A stretch of DNA of 64,000 nt, taken from Steromphala cineraria (taxonomy: Eukaryota; Mollusca; Gastropoda; Trochida; Trochidae). Shown one piece after another: positions 32,831 through 45,800 of this stretch; positions within the stretch are counted from its first letter, which is position 1, and every line of letters starts with the position of its first letter. The stretch is taken from the NCBI GenBank assembly GCA_916613615.1, contig OU744723.1, forward strand, positions 69,273,226 through 69,337,225, in the 5' to 3' direction. Position numbers and translations under genes: made by a program. The notes beneath the pieces are model-generated. The model ran no database searches. It was not told the origin of the DNA and worked only from the letters and a program-made list of their open reading frames with translations.

Positions 32831-35800
32831 ATTTATTACCAACTTGCATTTCAGGCCATTTATTGCTTTTTTAAACAACTTTTTATTATGCCTATAAAGA
32901 GACGAAACGGCGGATGAATATCAAACCACGTCACAGCTTCAATTGTTATACTATTACGACGTTAAATATTCACATTTCTAAATTCTACCCTACGTTAATT
33001 CATAGTGTCTGGTGAAATGTAAGTACTAAGCACTTTTGTCATGAACGAAGCGTACGTGAAAATAAAATCTCACTGCGCGAGAACAGTCAGAGTTATCTTT
33101 CTTTGATCAACGGCATGTCATGGCGGCCGCCATTTGCCTGTATCTTTTGGTCAAAATGTGTAAACAACCGCCTTCAAAGTAAGTTTAAGATGTTTATCAT
33201 TGTTCAAACGCGTTTTGTTTTGAAGAAATGTTGTCTAAAGAATATTCAGTTGTCTTTATATTCTATAGATAACAAGCAATGACTGTCTGTGTCATTTTGG
33301 AGCGACATGGATCAAATTAATGAAATTCGGTGATCAAATTGTGCTGAGTTTAAACCCTTTTGTGTGTATATGAGCCTTGAGATATCAGTAAGATGATTTA
33401 TTGTAATTCTTTTGTCATCCGATTTATTCCTTAACAATTCGGTAAGGAAGATTAAAAAAATAAACTGAAAGTTTGAAGAATGACTCCGACTCACTCAGTT
33501 CCATTCGAATTTGTGAATGAAAACACGTTCGTTTTATGAATGAATAAAGTAGTCCGGACAATGTCAAAGTTCACCGCAAGCCAATCAAATCACTTTGAGG
33601 TGTTATGACCCATATGTGTCATAACAAATTGTTATGAAACCCCTTTACGAAGTACCATGTGGGTAATAAACTAGGTTTAGTGTTGCTGAAATTGGAAAGC
33701 TTCAATCAATTTAAAAAGAGAGACCTCCAAAATAATCTAATGAAGAATTGAAAACCCTCAAGCTTTAGAACAACCCGAATTTCCGATATGTATGCATGTG
33801 CTGACGACAATAAAGTGTTATAAAAAAAATTAACTCTGTCAAGTTTGTTTCATAATGGGCTTTATCAATTATCTGAGAACAGTATGTATATGTCTTTTGT
33901 AATGCCATTTGTAAATATTTGTAGGTGCATATTGAATTCAAATTCGCCTACTTGTTATTTTTGATTTACAAAACTAATATAAGGTATCATAAATGATGTG
34001 TGTATGCTTTTATTCACAGGCTGGCGGGTAGTTCTGACTTTAATGATGAAGTAGGTGACAAAGTTACATTGGAATGCCTCCACGCAGCTAAACATAGTCT
34101 ATATCCACATCTTATTAGCAAAGATGAAAGCATTTATCAGTGAATAAATATAATGGTATAAAGCTTTCTATATCAGCCATCAGTAAATATTCACAGCCTT
34201 AAAATCTGGGTCAAATTACTGACTTGGCGAATACGACTCTGCGCATGCGTCGTAGCAAAATGTGTCATACATTATAGCTGTCGTTTCAATCTTTCAAATA
34301 CTAATCTCAGATCAAGCTTACAAACATTCAGCTTTGAGTAAAAACTAAATGAATTAAAACTTATGATACTTATCAATCAATTTTCGACAATGATTTAGAC
34401 CACGAAAAAATTAAAGGAAATAAATAAACGCAGCCACACGTGTTTTCGAATCTTATCCCCCAAAATACACTCACTGTAGCGTGTCCCAGATATGTCACGT
34501 ATTTTCCTCTCACGACCTCATTGCAATCTAGTCACGCCCCTTGCCTAGGTAGGTAGGAAACTAAGAAAGAGGATCTGTCAAGGTGCTGGTGCATACATAG
34601 ACAGTGATAGGAGTGTTTGACCATGTACAGGGTTGCGAAAAAGGACTTCCTGCTTGAATAAAAATATATAGCATTAAGGATACTCCTGACAGAATATGAT
34701 ATAAAGTCATTACAAATCTAAATCTTCGTTTCTCACCTGCATTTAGATTCATTAAGTAATGTTTTCAATAGGTATGCATTTTGAGTCTTTAAGATAAATC
34801 TCGAGATGAATGGTTATTATTGTTATAGTTATAAACTTTCTGAATATATATTCGATGCAATAAAAGTTTGTGCTAGTCATGGCTGAAATGTTTTCGAAGC
34901 AGAACTGAACTGTACACTTTCTCTCATTTACGTATTTCAGGAACCATTCTAAAAAGCCTTGATGGAAGCAAAGGGAAACTGTGGAGAAAAAAGCGGAGAA
35001 AAAAAACAGAGGGAAAGAGCAGAGAGAAAAAAGAGACAAAAATGAGAGATAAAATTCGTAAACTTATTTTTTTTAACTAGGGACACATACATGATCAGCG
35101 ACAGACATAACATTGTCAACATTAATGTACTCTATTCTTTCAGAAAGTCTTAAAACTATATATCCTCATATAAACCTAATAGAACCATGGCTAATAATAA
35201 AAAACGAGTAGGTTTACAATGATAAACTGTGTTAAAGATATAGGGTAAATTTTAACTCACCGCGTTGCGTCCATTACACAACTACCAGGAAGTAATACAC
35301 ATTCTGATAACAGAGAAGCTAGTCTATGTTGTAACACCGTATTTCACCTACGAAAATATTCTTATCTAAGAAAATGACTTGTGAAGGTCAATGTTGACAG
35401 AATTATGAGTGAGCATAACATAAATGTTCTATTTTTGAAAATGAAATCTCCTTGTAAAGCACCCGTTTAATGTATTTGTATTTAGGGCTTAAAATAAGTG
35501 AAATAACTTGATTTCAATACATGATATATATGTTCAAGTGACATTAAAATGACAGCCAGTGTATTCTTTAAAAAAGCCATCGACCCATAAAAAGGCATGT
35601 TTTAGTGTAAATATGGGTACGCTCAGTAATATATTACAGCTAATAAACTGTCTGTCTGTCTACATTATAAATGGTGTGTTATGGAGGAATGGATGTTGAT
35701 ATATACAAGATCGGGTCATTACAGAACATAGTACGGTTGATTGCAACTCCTGCACATAATTTGGAGTATGGCACAAACATAATTTAATATGAAAACTTTT

Positions 35801-36805
35801 ATTCAGAGATTCATAAGCAACCTTATTTTGAATATCAAATAGAAAGAAACAATTTGAATTTTTAGTTTTTCGCTATTGCAAATAAAGTGCACCTTAGCTA
35901 TGTCATATACAACAAAACAATTATGAAGAAAAATATATCTGATTATGATGCTTAACATAACCGCGAGTAATAACAGTAAACAGTGTTCATTATGATAAAC
36001 AAATAAAATAAATCCTGATAAAATGAAGTTATAATATCCATCTATTTCATATTGTATGACATTGGCATGGAAAAATAGAAATAAAAATTTAACAGTGATC
36101 TTATTGTGAGATTTTAGTTATATTTCGCTGTGTTTAATTGATAGAGAAGCTTCAAATTTGTGGATTTGAAAACATTGATTTAAAGCATTATAATTCGTTA
36201 AAAATGTATTTAAATCATAACAGTGCTCAGTGGGTTTTATTTGAGTATATTTAGGTCAGTTAGGTCAGACTATAAATAGACGACCATTAAAGCACAAGAT
36301 ACATACATATAACAATTTGCTAGCACAGGAAAACACTGACAACATTTTCATTAATACTGTAAAGCTAAACCATCTCTCAGCGAGATACAATGTATAAGGT
36401 AACCAGAAATAGTTATGCTAACACATTAAAGGGTAATACTGCACGGTCATATCATTAATCATTGCGGGTGAGAAATCCAACATCAGCATGAACATGCATA
36501 TCATAATGTATACTACCAAAAAGCTATAATTATTTAAAGTGATGTTTGGAAACAGAAGACAGCGAATCGGTAATAAATGGTAATAAATGGTAATAACAAG
36601 CTCTGGTAATCCACTCAAGACAATTAACCATTTTTGACATTTCTGATTAATCAATATCAATAGTCATATAAACCAAACACAGAAGCCTGAAAGTCAGATG
36701 CAATAAAATATGTTGCTAAAGAAATAAACTTTCCCTCATGTCGATATGTTGCATGGTTTGAATAAGCAGATTAGATGGAAGTTGTCTCCTGTTGCTTGAA
36801 ACCTC

Positions 36806-36877
36806 TCAAACATTCGCATAGATGCTTGTCGACCTCTCGTATTCTTTCACTGCATCGAAACAGAATCTGTACTGGTC
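36806..36877 (-). CDS. Copy B: last coding exon and stop
   Basis: 72-bp exon, [19 protein letters not shown] then YANV and TGA. QYxFCxDxxxEY is the usual closing helix of a PTP domain. A possible polyadenylation hexamer (AATAAA on the minus strand) is at 36236-36241, about 565 bases downstream. Confidence 0.87.
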   Translation of the reverse strand, partial: DQYRFCFDAVKEYERSTSIYANV

Positions 36878-39800
36878 CTGAAAGGTAAAGTGCAAATGAT
36901 TGTTTGTGTGCAAAGACGATTATATGTAATAGTTACCGACTGCGACTGAGGTGTTCAAGTTAGATGAACCCTCGCGCACATGAATCATGAACGCCGGTAA
37001 CTATTTTACACACTAGCTCAACGCTATATTAATTCATTCTCCATATTACATCAGTTTTGATAATGCTGAAATGCATATCTTTATTATATATAATGAGAAA
37101 GTGAAACATTGACTCTAATTGGAGAAACAATGTTCATTTCAAGTAGCTGAAATTGGCATGAGCCTCTCGTACTGCACGTGCAATCCGTGCCGTACCGTGC
37201 AAGCTACCACAAAAAGTTAATATGAAAACAAAAAACAAAACACTTAATTTAATAGAAATATAAATATTTGGTACCAATGATTTAAAAAACAAATTATCAA
37301 ATAAATAAATAATCATTCACGGTGATGTTTATTCTCAGGAAAAATTTGAAATTTAATCATGAGGTCATGATAAATATCCTGTATTTTCAACTGGCCCCCG
37401 TGGTCTAATGGATAAGTCACTGGGCTTGAAATCAAGAGGTCACACGTTAGAACCCATGCTTGGAGTACAACATTTGTAAATGTCTTGTATTGATAAATTG
37501 CAATTTTAGTGAGTGTCTTTGATTTGCAAAGCAAACTTTGAATTTGAAAAATATATCAGAAAACAAATTATCATCGTTTCACTATCAGGTGTTCATGGCA
37601 ATCCCAGGTATTCATCATGAACACCCGCTTTGTCTGATGAACACCTCAGCACTTGCATTTCTCAGACAATATGAGTGGGTATGAAAAATGAATACTCGAA
37701 CAAAACAAAGGAGCTAGTGTGTAAGAGACAAAATGACACTTCTGCTGATCGTGGGAACCCACCAGTGAGGTTATAAAGCTGGGTCTGATGCTCTGAAGTT
37801 CCCGGATGTCCAGAAAGATGTCCACCTCCCGGTCCAGTCTCAGCCTCGTTATGATGTTGAGAACTCCACAGAACAGTCCGCACAGATCAGAGCCGTTGCT
37901 GAGAGGACAGAAATAATTCGTGTAAAATAGTGTCGTAGAATTGTAGAATAGTAGAATTGCAGTCCTTACTGTCAGGAACACCTATAATGATCTGTTTAGA
38001 ATATTTCTGACATCAACGCCCTTAGTGACAAGAACTAGAAAATATTGACTTTTATTAAAATGTTTTTTTAACAGATCGATGCAATTCCCTTTGCTATAAG
38101 AAACATTGAATCGTGTAGAATACTTCTTTTGAACGAGGGTTCACTGTTCAGATCATATATATTGACTTTTAAAGAATATGTTTACAATTGAAATGTTTAC
38201 AATATTCTCACAGAGCCGGTACTGTAAGGAACCGAATTCTAGTGGTGTCAAAGCAATAACTTTCAGGGACTGATGTATTTACTTGATTTGAATATTCCAA
38301 TTTATGATATAAATATAACAACAGAACTGATGATTAATGTACAATTCTTCCATATGTTTGATCCTTATATATCAGGTAGAGAAATCTTCGTTTCCGGTCT
38401 TATGTTACACTTTATAGTTTACAGCATGATACTAACTTGCAGTGGACGAGGAGTTGTCCCTGTCTCAAGACATCCCTCGTCTCCATCTCGTTCACACACT
38501 CCAGTAGGTCTGAAGGGCGGCAACAGCTTGCTCTGTAGACTGTGATCTTGCGCTCTTCTTCCGGCTTTGTATAACAGAATTATGGTGTTATGGTGTTATG
38601 TAAAGGACTGAACCTTTCAAACCTGAAGATTGTTTGGAAACTGAGCTTGCAATTGTTGTATTGTTTAACCAAACTTAAATACTTGAACAAGTGCAAAGAA
38701 AGTTGGGAATGCAACGAAGTAAATTGAAATCAAGCTAAGGTTACGTGTATGATCGTACATGGTTTGAAGGTAGTTTAGTCCTTAACTTGGTCTAACTAGT
38801 GAGTTTAAACAGATCCTGTATTATGGAAGCAAGATCGAAAACATTAACCATGATTAGAGATTTAATCATTTACACACAATTTATTAAGATAGCTAACAAA
38901 TATACAAAATGATAATTATATCAACGTTTGCCTTTAACGTTTTATGTCATTACCCTTGTTTTCTACTTGCAATGGAAATTAAAATAACAAATACATATTA
39001 TAACATTTGCACTGAAAGAACGCTTGAACGATTACAATGGCGATGGAATAGGCAATAGCAATATTCTGCCACCCTTGATTAACTACCCTCTGGCAAGTTT
39101 ACATTTTTCAACTTAAAACAGGTGGTTTAGACCAGGTTTAAGTGTGAACTTGCTGCGATAATACAGGATCGGTTTAAACACACTAGTTAGACCAAGATAG
39201 AGTTAAACTATCCCCAAATCAGGTACGATTATACGGCCCTTAAAGTTCGAAGTATTCAACTGTAAATCAGTCAGGAACCACTTTCAATTTGTTAAGCCTT
39301 AGCAAAAAGATTACTTCTCTGAGATACGATATCTCAACTTCTAGATCTGAAACCAATCGTGAGATTATATGAGAATTGTATATGTGAAGTTTTTTGTTGA
39401 AATAAATCTAAATATTGTCGTTAGATATTCTAGGTAACATGGTGAGCATTATTCACATCCCCTAGTTTAGTCAAGCTGAGCTGTGTCTGGCTAAAACTGC
39501 TTTATCAATCAGCAACCAAGCGTTATCTCCTCTACTTTAGCCAAGCTGATCTGCGTCTGAGTAAAACTGTTTTATTATTAACAACTAATGTATTAAATTA
39601 CCTCCTCTGCTTTAGCCAAGCTGATCCGTGTCTGGGTAAAACTGCTTTATTATCAACAACCAATGTATTAAATTACCTCCTCTGCTTTAGCCAAGCTGAT
39701 CCGTGTCTGGGTAAAACTGCTTTATTATCAACAACCAATGTATTAAATTACCTCCTCTACTTTAGCCAAGCTGATCTGCGTCTGAGTCACACTGTTTTTT

Positions 39801-42800
39801 CTTTCCCAATCCTCGTCAATAGAGATGTGGAATGGTCCACTCTCCACTGGAGCGTCTTTACTCGGATACACAATCTGGACAGTCACCATTTGAACAAACG
39901 TCATTGAAATCAACATGTCCGAACTAGTTGCGGGAAAGTAATTGCATTAAGCAACGTTATTTAGGTGATTTGGAGTTTAAAGAGACACAGAGTATGTTGA
40001 TAGGATCACATATGTCAAATTTTGAAATCGATGTTATTACATCGGGAACCACTAACTGTTACTGAAAATAACAAGTTAAAAGTCAATCAGTACATTAGAG
40101 CGAAAATACGGCCATTCAAAGTCGGGATTTGGATCGAAAACCGGACAATGTGGCTCGAGTGGCGCGCGCAAATTCGCCAAACGTAATTTTGAAACCATGT
40201 CATAAGCTGACAGGAAGATATATTCGATTCGATAGTGTTTATTAGGTATTGTAACTAATAGGTAGATTAATTGGATGCATAATTTAGAATATTAAACGTA
40301 TTTGAGATGTTTTCTTGATTTTTCCATAAAATCAAGCATTTAAGAGATATTGTGCATAAATGGATATATTTGCAAGTCCAGTGATGAGATATGAACTTCA
40401 ATCAGCATATTAGATATTTTGTAGCTTATCAAAACCAAATAAAATTTTAAGAAAGATACTCTGTGTCACTTTAAAGTCGCTTCAAGGGTTATTTGGAGTT
40501 TAACGCCGCTTTCAAGAGTGTTTGGAGTTCAAAGACGCTTTCAAGAGTTATTTGAAGTTTAACGACGCTGTCAAGAGTTATTTGGAGTTTAACGATGCTT
40601 TCAAGGGTTATTTGGAGTGTTATATCACGACTGCAAGATTTATTCCAGGGAAAAAGAACGCAAAAATATTGTTGTTTTGCATAATTGTGAAACCTGCGAG
40701 CATCGGCTGGAACTAGCGAACCATGGGTTAACGTTATCTAAAAATGATAGCGGGAAAATTGATAAAGTCCAACAAAACCTCTTGATTCATTTCTTCAAAA
40801 CTGGGTAGACAATCTGGACAGTGAATAATGTGTCAGTCTCTTTCTTCATAAACAACCCAAATAAGCATTCAAATAAGCTAGATAATTAAGAATAAAATAG
40901 GTATTTAAAACAACCTGGTACGCTTAGAGGTTTGCATATAGGTTTTCAATGCATATTATCAAAAGTGTAAAACTTTAGAATTTGTTGAGGACACCAAATT
41001 AGGGCCCTCTTCTAAAACATATAGACTAAATGAGCCTTAGAAATACAGTGACAAGAGGCACATGAAACATTAAGTTAACACAAAGACTCGACAAAGTGCA
41101 ATGCAAATACCTCATGATCTTCCAGACAGACGATGTTGACGATGTCGTGATCATACACAAGTCTCCAGAAGTCAACGACGGTGTCTGGCAGTGGTGTCTG
41201 GGTCGCTATCAGCGCAGAAGGACTGGCATACGACTGTTAAAATAAACAATATAAATTTTAATTGCGATTGCGATTCGATAAAGAGTTCAGTCTAAGTAAA
41301 CCTAGCCTCAATATTATCCGTTTATCTCCTATGCAGAGCCTAGAAAGGTCTAGTAGAGGGTCGCGTCAGCCCACGTGTCGAATTGACCAATCAGAACTCA
41401 TCTTACCAAGTCACAATAGTCTGTCTTCGCACGTATAATGTTGGAGGGTCATAGGTCGCAGATATCAGCCTTAAAACAATCCCCTCCCATACATTATCTA
41501 TTGCACCTATTGACATGTATATACCAGCCACAAAACAATCTCCTTGCACATGTTATCTATTGCACCTATTGACATGTATATACCAGCCTCAAAACAATCT
41601 CCTTGCACATGTTATCTATTGCACCTATTGACATGTATATACCAGCCTCAAAACAATCTCCTTGCACATGTTATCTTTTGCACCTACTGACATGTATATA
41701 CCAGCCTCAAAACAATCTCCTTGCATGTGTTATCTATTGCACCTATTGACATGTAGATACCAGCCTCAAAACAATCTCCTTGCATATGTTGTCTATTGCA
41801 CCTATTGACATGTAGATACCAGCCTCAAAACAATCTCCTTCCATATGTTATCTATTGCACCTATTGACATGTAGATACCAGCCTCAAAACAATCCCCTTG
41901 CATATGTTATCTATTGCACCTATTGACATGTAGATACCAGCCTCAAAACAATCCCCTTGCATATGTTGTCTATTGCACCTATTGACATGTAGATACCAGC
42001 CTCAAAACAATCTCCTTCCATATGTTATCTATTGCACCTATTGACATGTAGATACCAGCCTCAAAACAATCCCCTTGCATATGTTGTCTATTGCACCTAT
42101 TGACATGTAGATACCAGCCTCAAAACAATCTCCTTGCATATGTTGTCCATTGCACCTATTGACATGTAGATACCAGCCTCAAAACAATCCCCTTGCATAT
42201 GTTGTCCATTGCACCTATTGACATGTAGATACCAGCCTCAAAACAATCCCCTTGCATATGTTGTCCATTGCACCTATTGACATGTAGATACCAGCCTCAA
42301 AACAATCCCCTTCCATATGTTATCTATTGCACCTATTGACATGTAGATACCAGCCTCAAAACAATCCCCTTCCATATGTTGTCTATTGCACCTATTGACA
42401 TGTAGATACCAGCCTCAAAACAATCCCCTTCCATATGTTGTCTATTGCACCTATTGACATGTAGATACCAGCCTCAAAACAATCCCCTTGCATATGTTAT
42501 CTATTGCACCTATTGACATGTAGATACCAGCCTCAAAACAATCCCCTTCCATATGTTGTCTATTGCACCTATTGACATGTAGATACCAGCCTCAAAACAA
42601 TCTCCTTGCATATGTTATCTATTGCACCTATTGACATGTAGATACCAGCCTCAAAACAATCTCCTTGCATATGTTATCTATTGCACCTATTGACATGTAG
42701 ATACCAGCCTCAAAACAATCTCCTTCCATATGTTATCTATTGCACCTATTGACATGTAGATACCAGCCTCAAAACAATCTCCTTCCATATGTTATCTATT

Positions 42801-45800
42801 GCACCTATTGACATGTAGATACCAGCCTCAAAACAATCCCCTTCCATATGTTGTCTATTGCACCTATTGACATGTAGATACCAGCCTCAAAACAATCCCC
42901 TTCCATATGTTATCTATTGCACCTATTGACATGTATATACCAGCCTCAAAACAATCTCCTTGCATATGTTATCTATTGCACCTATTGACATGTAGATACC
43001 AGCCTCAAAACAATCTCCTTGCATATGTTATCTATTGCACCTATTGACATGTAGATACCAGCCCCAAAACAATCTCCTTCCATATGTTGTCCATTGCACC
43101 TATTGACATGTATATACCAGCCTCAAAACAATCTCCTTGCATATGTTGTCTATTGCACCTATTGACATGTAGATACCAGCCTCAAAACAATCTCCTTGCA
43201 TATGTTATCTATTGCACCTATTGACATGTAGATACCAGCCTCAAAACAATCTCCTTGCATATGTTGTCTATTGCACCTATTGACATGTAGATACCAGCCT
43301 CAAAACAATCTCCTTCCATATGTTATCTATTGCACCTATTGACATGTATATACCAGCCTCAAAACAATCTCCTTGCATATGTTATCTATTGCACCTATTG
43401 ACATGTATATACCAGCCTCAAAACAATCTCCTTGCATATGTTATCTATTGCACCTATTGACATGTAGATACCAGCCTCAAAACAATCCCCTTGCATATGT
43501 TGTCTATTGCACCTATTGACATGTAGATACCAGCCTCAAAACAATCTCCTTCCATATGTTATCTATTGCACCTATTGACATGTAGATACCAGCCTCAAAA
43601 CAATCTCCTTGCATATGTTGTCTATTGCACCTATTGACATGTAGATACCAGCCTCAAAACAATCTCCTTGCATATGTTGTCTATTGCACCTATTGACATG
43701 TAGATACCAGCCTCAAAACAATCTCCTTGCATATGTTGTCTATTGCACCTATTGACATGTAGATACCAGCCTCAAAACAATCTCCTTGCATATGTTGTCT
43801 ATTGCACCTATTGACATGTAGATACCAGCCTCAAAACAATCTCCTTCCATATGTTGTCCATTGCACCTATTGACATGTAGATACCAGCCTCAAAACAATC
43901 TCCTTCCATATGTTATCTATTGCACCTATTGACATGTAGATACCAGCCTCAAAACAATCCCCTTGCATATGTTGTCTATTGCACCTATTGACATGTAGAT
44001 ACCAGCCTCAAAACAATCTCCTTCCATATGTTATCTATTGCACCTATTGACATGTATATACCAGCCTCAAAACAATCTCCTTGCATGTGTTATCTATTGC
44101 ACCTATTGACATGTAGATACCAGCCTCAAAACAATCTCCTTGCATATGTTGTCTATTGCACCTATTGACATGTAGATACCAGCCTCAAAACAATCTCCTT
44201 CCATATGTTATCTATTGCACCTATTGACATGTATATACCAGCCTCAAAACAATCTCCTTGCATGTGTTATCTATTGCACCTATTGACATGTAGATACCAG
44301 CCTCAAAACAATCCCCTTGCATATGTTGTCTATTGCACCTATTGACATGTAGATACCAGCCTCAAAACAATCCCCTTCCATATGTTATCTATTGCACCTA
44401 TTGACATGTAGATACCAGCCTCAAAACAATCCCCTTCCATATGTTGTCTATTGCACCTATTGACATGTAGATACCAGCCTCAAAACAATCTCCTTGCATA
44501 TGTTGTCTATTGCACCTATTGACATGTAGATACCAGCCTCAAAACAATCCCCTTCCATATGTTGTCCATTGCACCTATTGACATGTAGATACCAGCCTCA
44601 AAACAATCTCCTTGCATATGTTATCTATTGCACCTATTGACATGTAGATACCAGCCTCAAAACAATCCCCTTCCATATGTTGTCCATTGCACCTATTGAC
44701 ATGTAGATACCAGCCCCAAAACAATACCCCTCCATATGTTATCTAACATGGAAAACACTTACAATTACATATGGAACAAGAGGCATTGGAAATTATGCCT
44801 GGAGTTCTTAGTCTTAACAGGGGAGTGTTCTGGGGCGGTAGGCGAGTGTTTTGGGGCTGAGGGGAGTATTTTGGGACTGGCAGAGGGAGTGTTTTCGGGC
44901 TAGTCCCAAAACACTCTAGAGTGTTTTTTACAAGGGGAGTGTTTTACGGCTGCTACACAGGCATTCGATCATTCGACTTCAAACCGTCCTACTGTCGCTA
45001 TACGACGTCGATTAGCTTTATAATGAAATGTTCCTGCAACACTTGATAATTCTCTATCAGATACTACTATTGGTAAAGTTTGGCATATGTGACTCCTTAC
45101 AACGCACGGAGTGGCTCTATAATTGTCACAGCGTTGTAACGGGATTTGGATACTTGTCAATGTGGATTAAATCATAATTTCTTAAACTTCAATGCATTTG
45201 ATTTGTAGTCGGCTAAGTATTCCGTCAAATTTTCAACCATACATTAAATGTAGGGAAGGTATTGTTGTACTTTCCCAAGTTATCGATTGCATAAAATTTC
45301 TGTCAACTTCTTATTTCTCTTTCTCGTAAAACTAGTTGCAAATATATCATTCATGAATGAAATATGAGATATGTAATACGAAACATTTGAATATGAAACT
45401 GTGAAATCTTATTTGTTGATTGAAAAATGTGAAATTGTTGTTATGAAATACGAAATATTAAAGATGAAATATACAAATTGTGAATAACTATCCTACTCAC
45501 GGGAAGCACAACTGCGTTGATGTATTGGTTCCGACCTTGAACAGGTGTCATCAAATAAGGCTTGGATTTGTTTTCTGGAAATAAATTGAGAAATTATACC
45601 CGCAATGTTGTCAAAGGGAACTGGAAAATTTTGTAACATGCATTAAGATAAATGTTCCCAACGCTTTACCATTGATGTTTCATTATTGAGAAAACCCGAG
45701 ATTCGAGTTTTACGTGAAAATGTTGTTGTTCTGACAATGATAATGCCTCAGTTTAGGATATTTTATTATTTTTGGTAAATGGTCTTCTGACAAGTAGTAC

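Larger units (their letters stand above)
29390..36805. other. Intergenic region between copy B end and copy A start
   Basis: No protein gene recognised. Repeats are listed separately. Two minus-strand donor-like sites, ACGCG|GTGAGT (about 35258) and GCAG|GTGAGA (about 34737), could end non-coding first exons of copy A, given the acceptor-like CTCACTAG at about 29400. This is only a suggestion. TATA-like TATATATATTTATT on the minus strand at 29523-29540 is an alternative promoter. Confidence 0.4.

Noticed and set aside
34561..35039. Minus-strand frames of 63 and 95 codons as a separate intergenic gene
   Set aside because: Low-complexity purine/pyrimidine tract and no similarity to any recognised protein. 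At most a possible non-coding first exon.
37394..37467. Functional tRNA-Ser(UGA) gene
   Set aside because: Anticodon stem and TPsiC arm are degenerate and no long variable arm is present, so at most a tRNA-derived pseudogene or SINE.
41455..44740. Regular repeats resembling a CRISPR array
   Set aside because: Units are head-to-tail without unique spacers, the period is uniform, and the locus is an animal intron.
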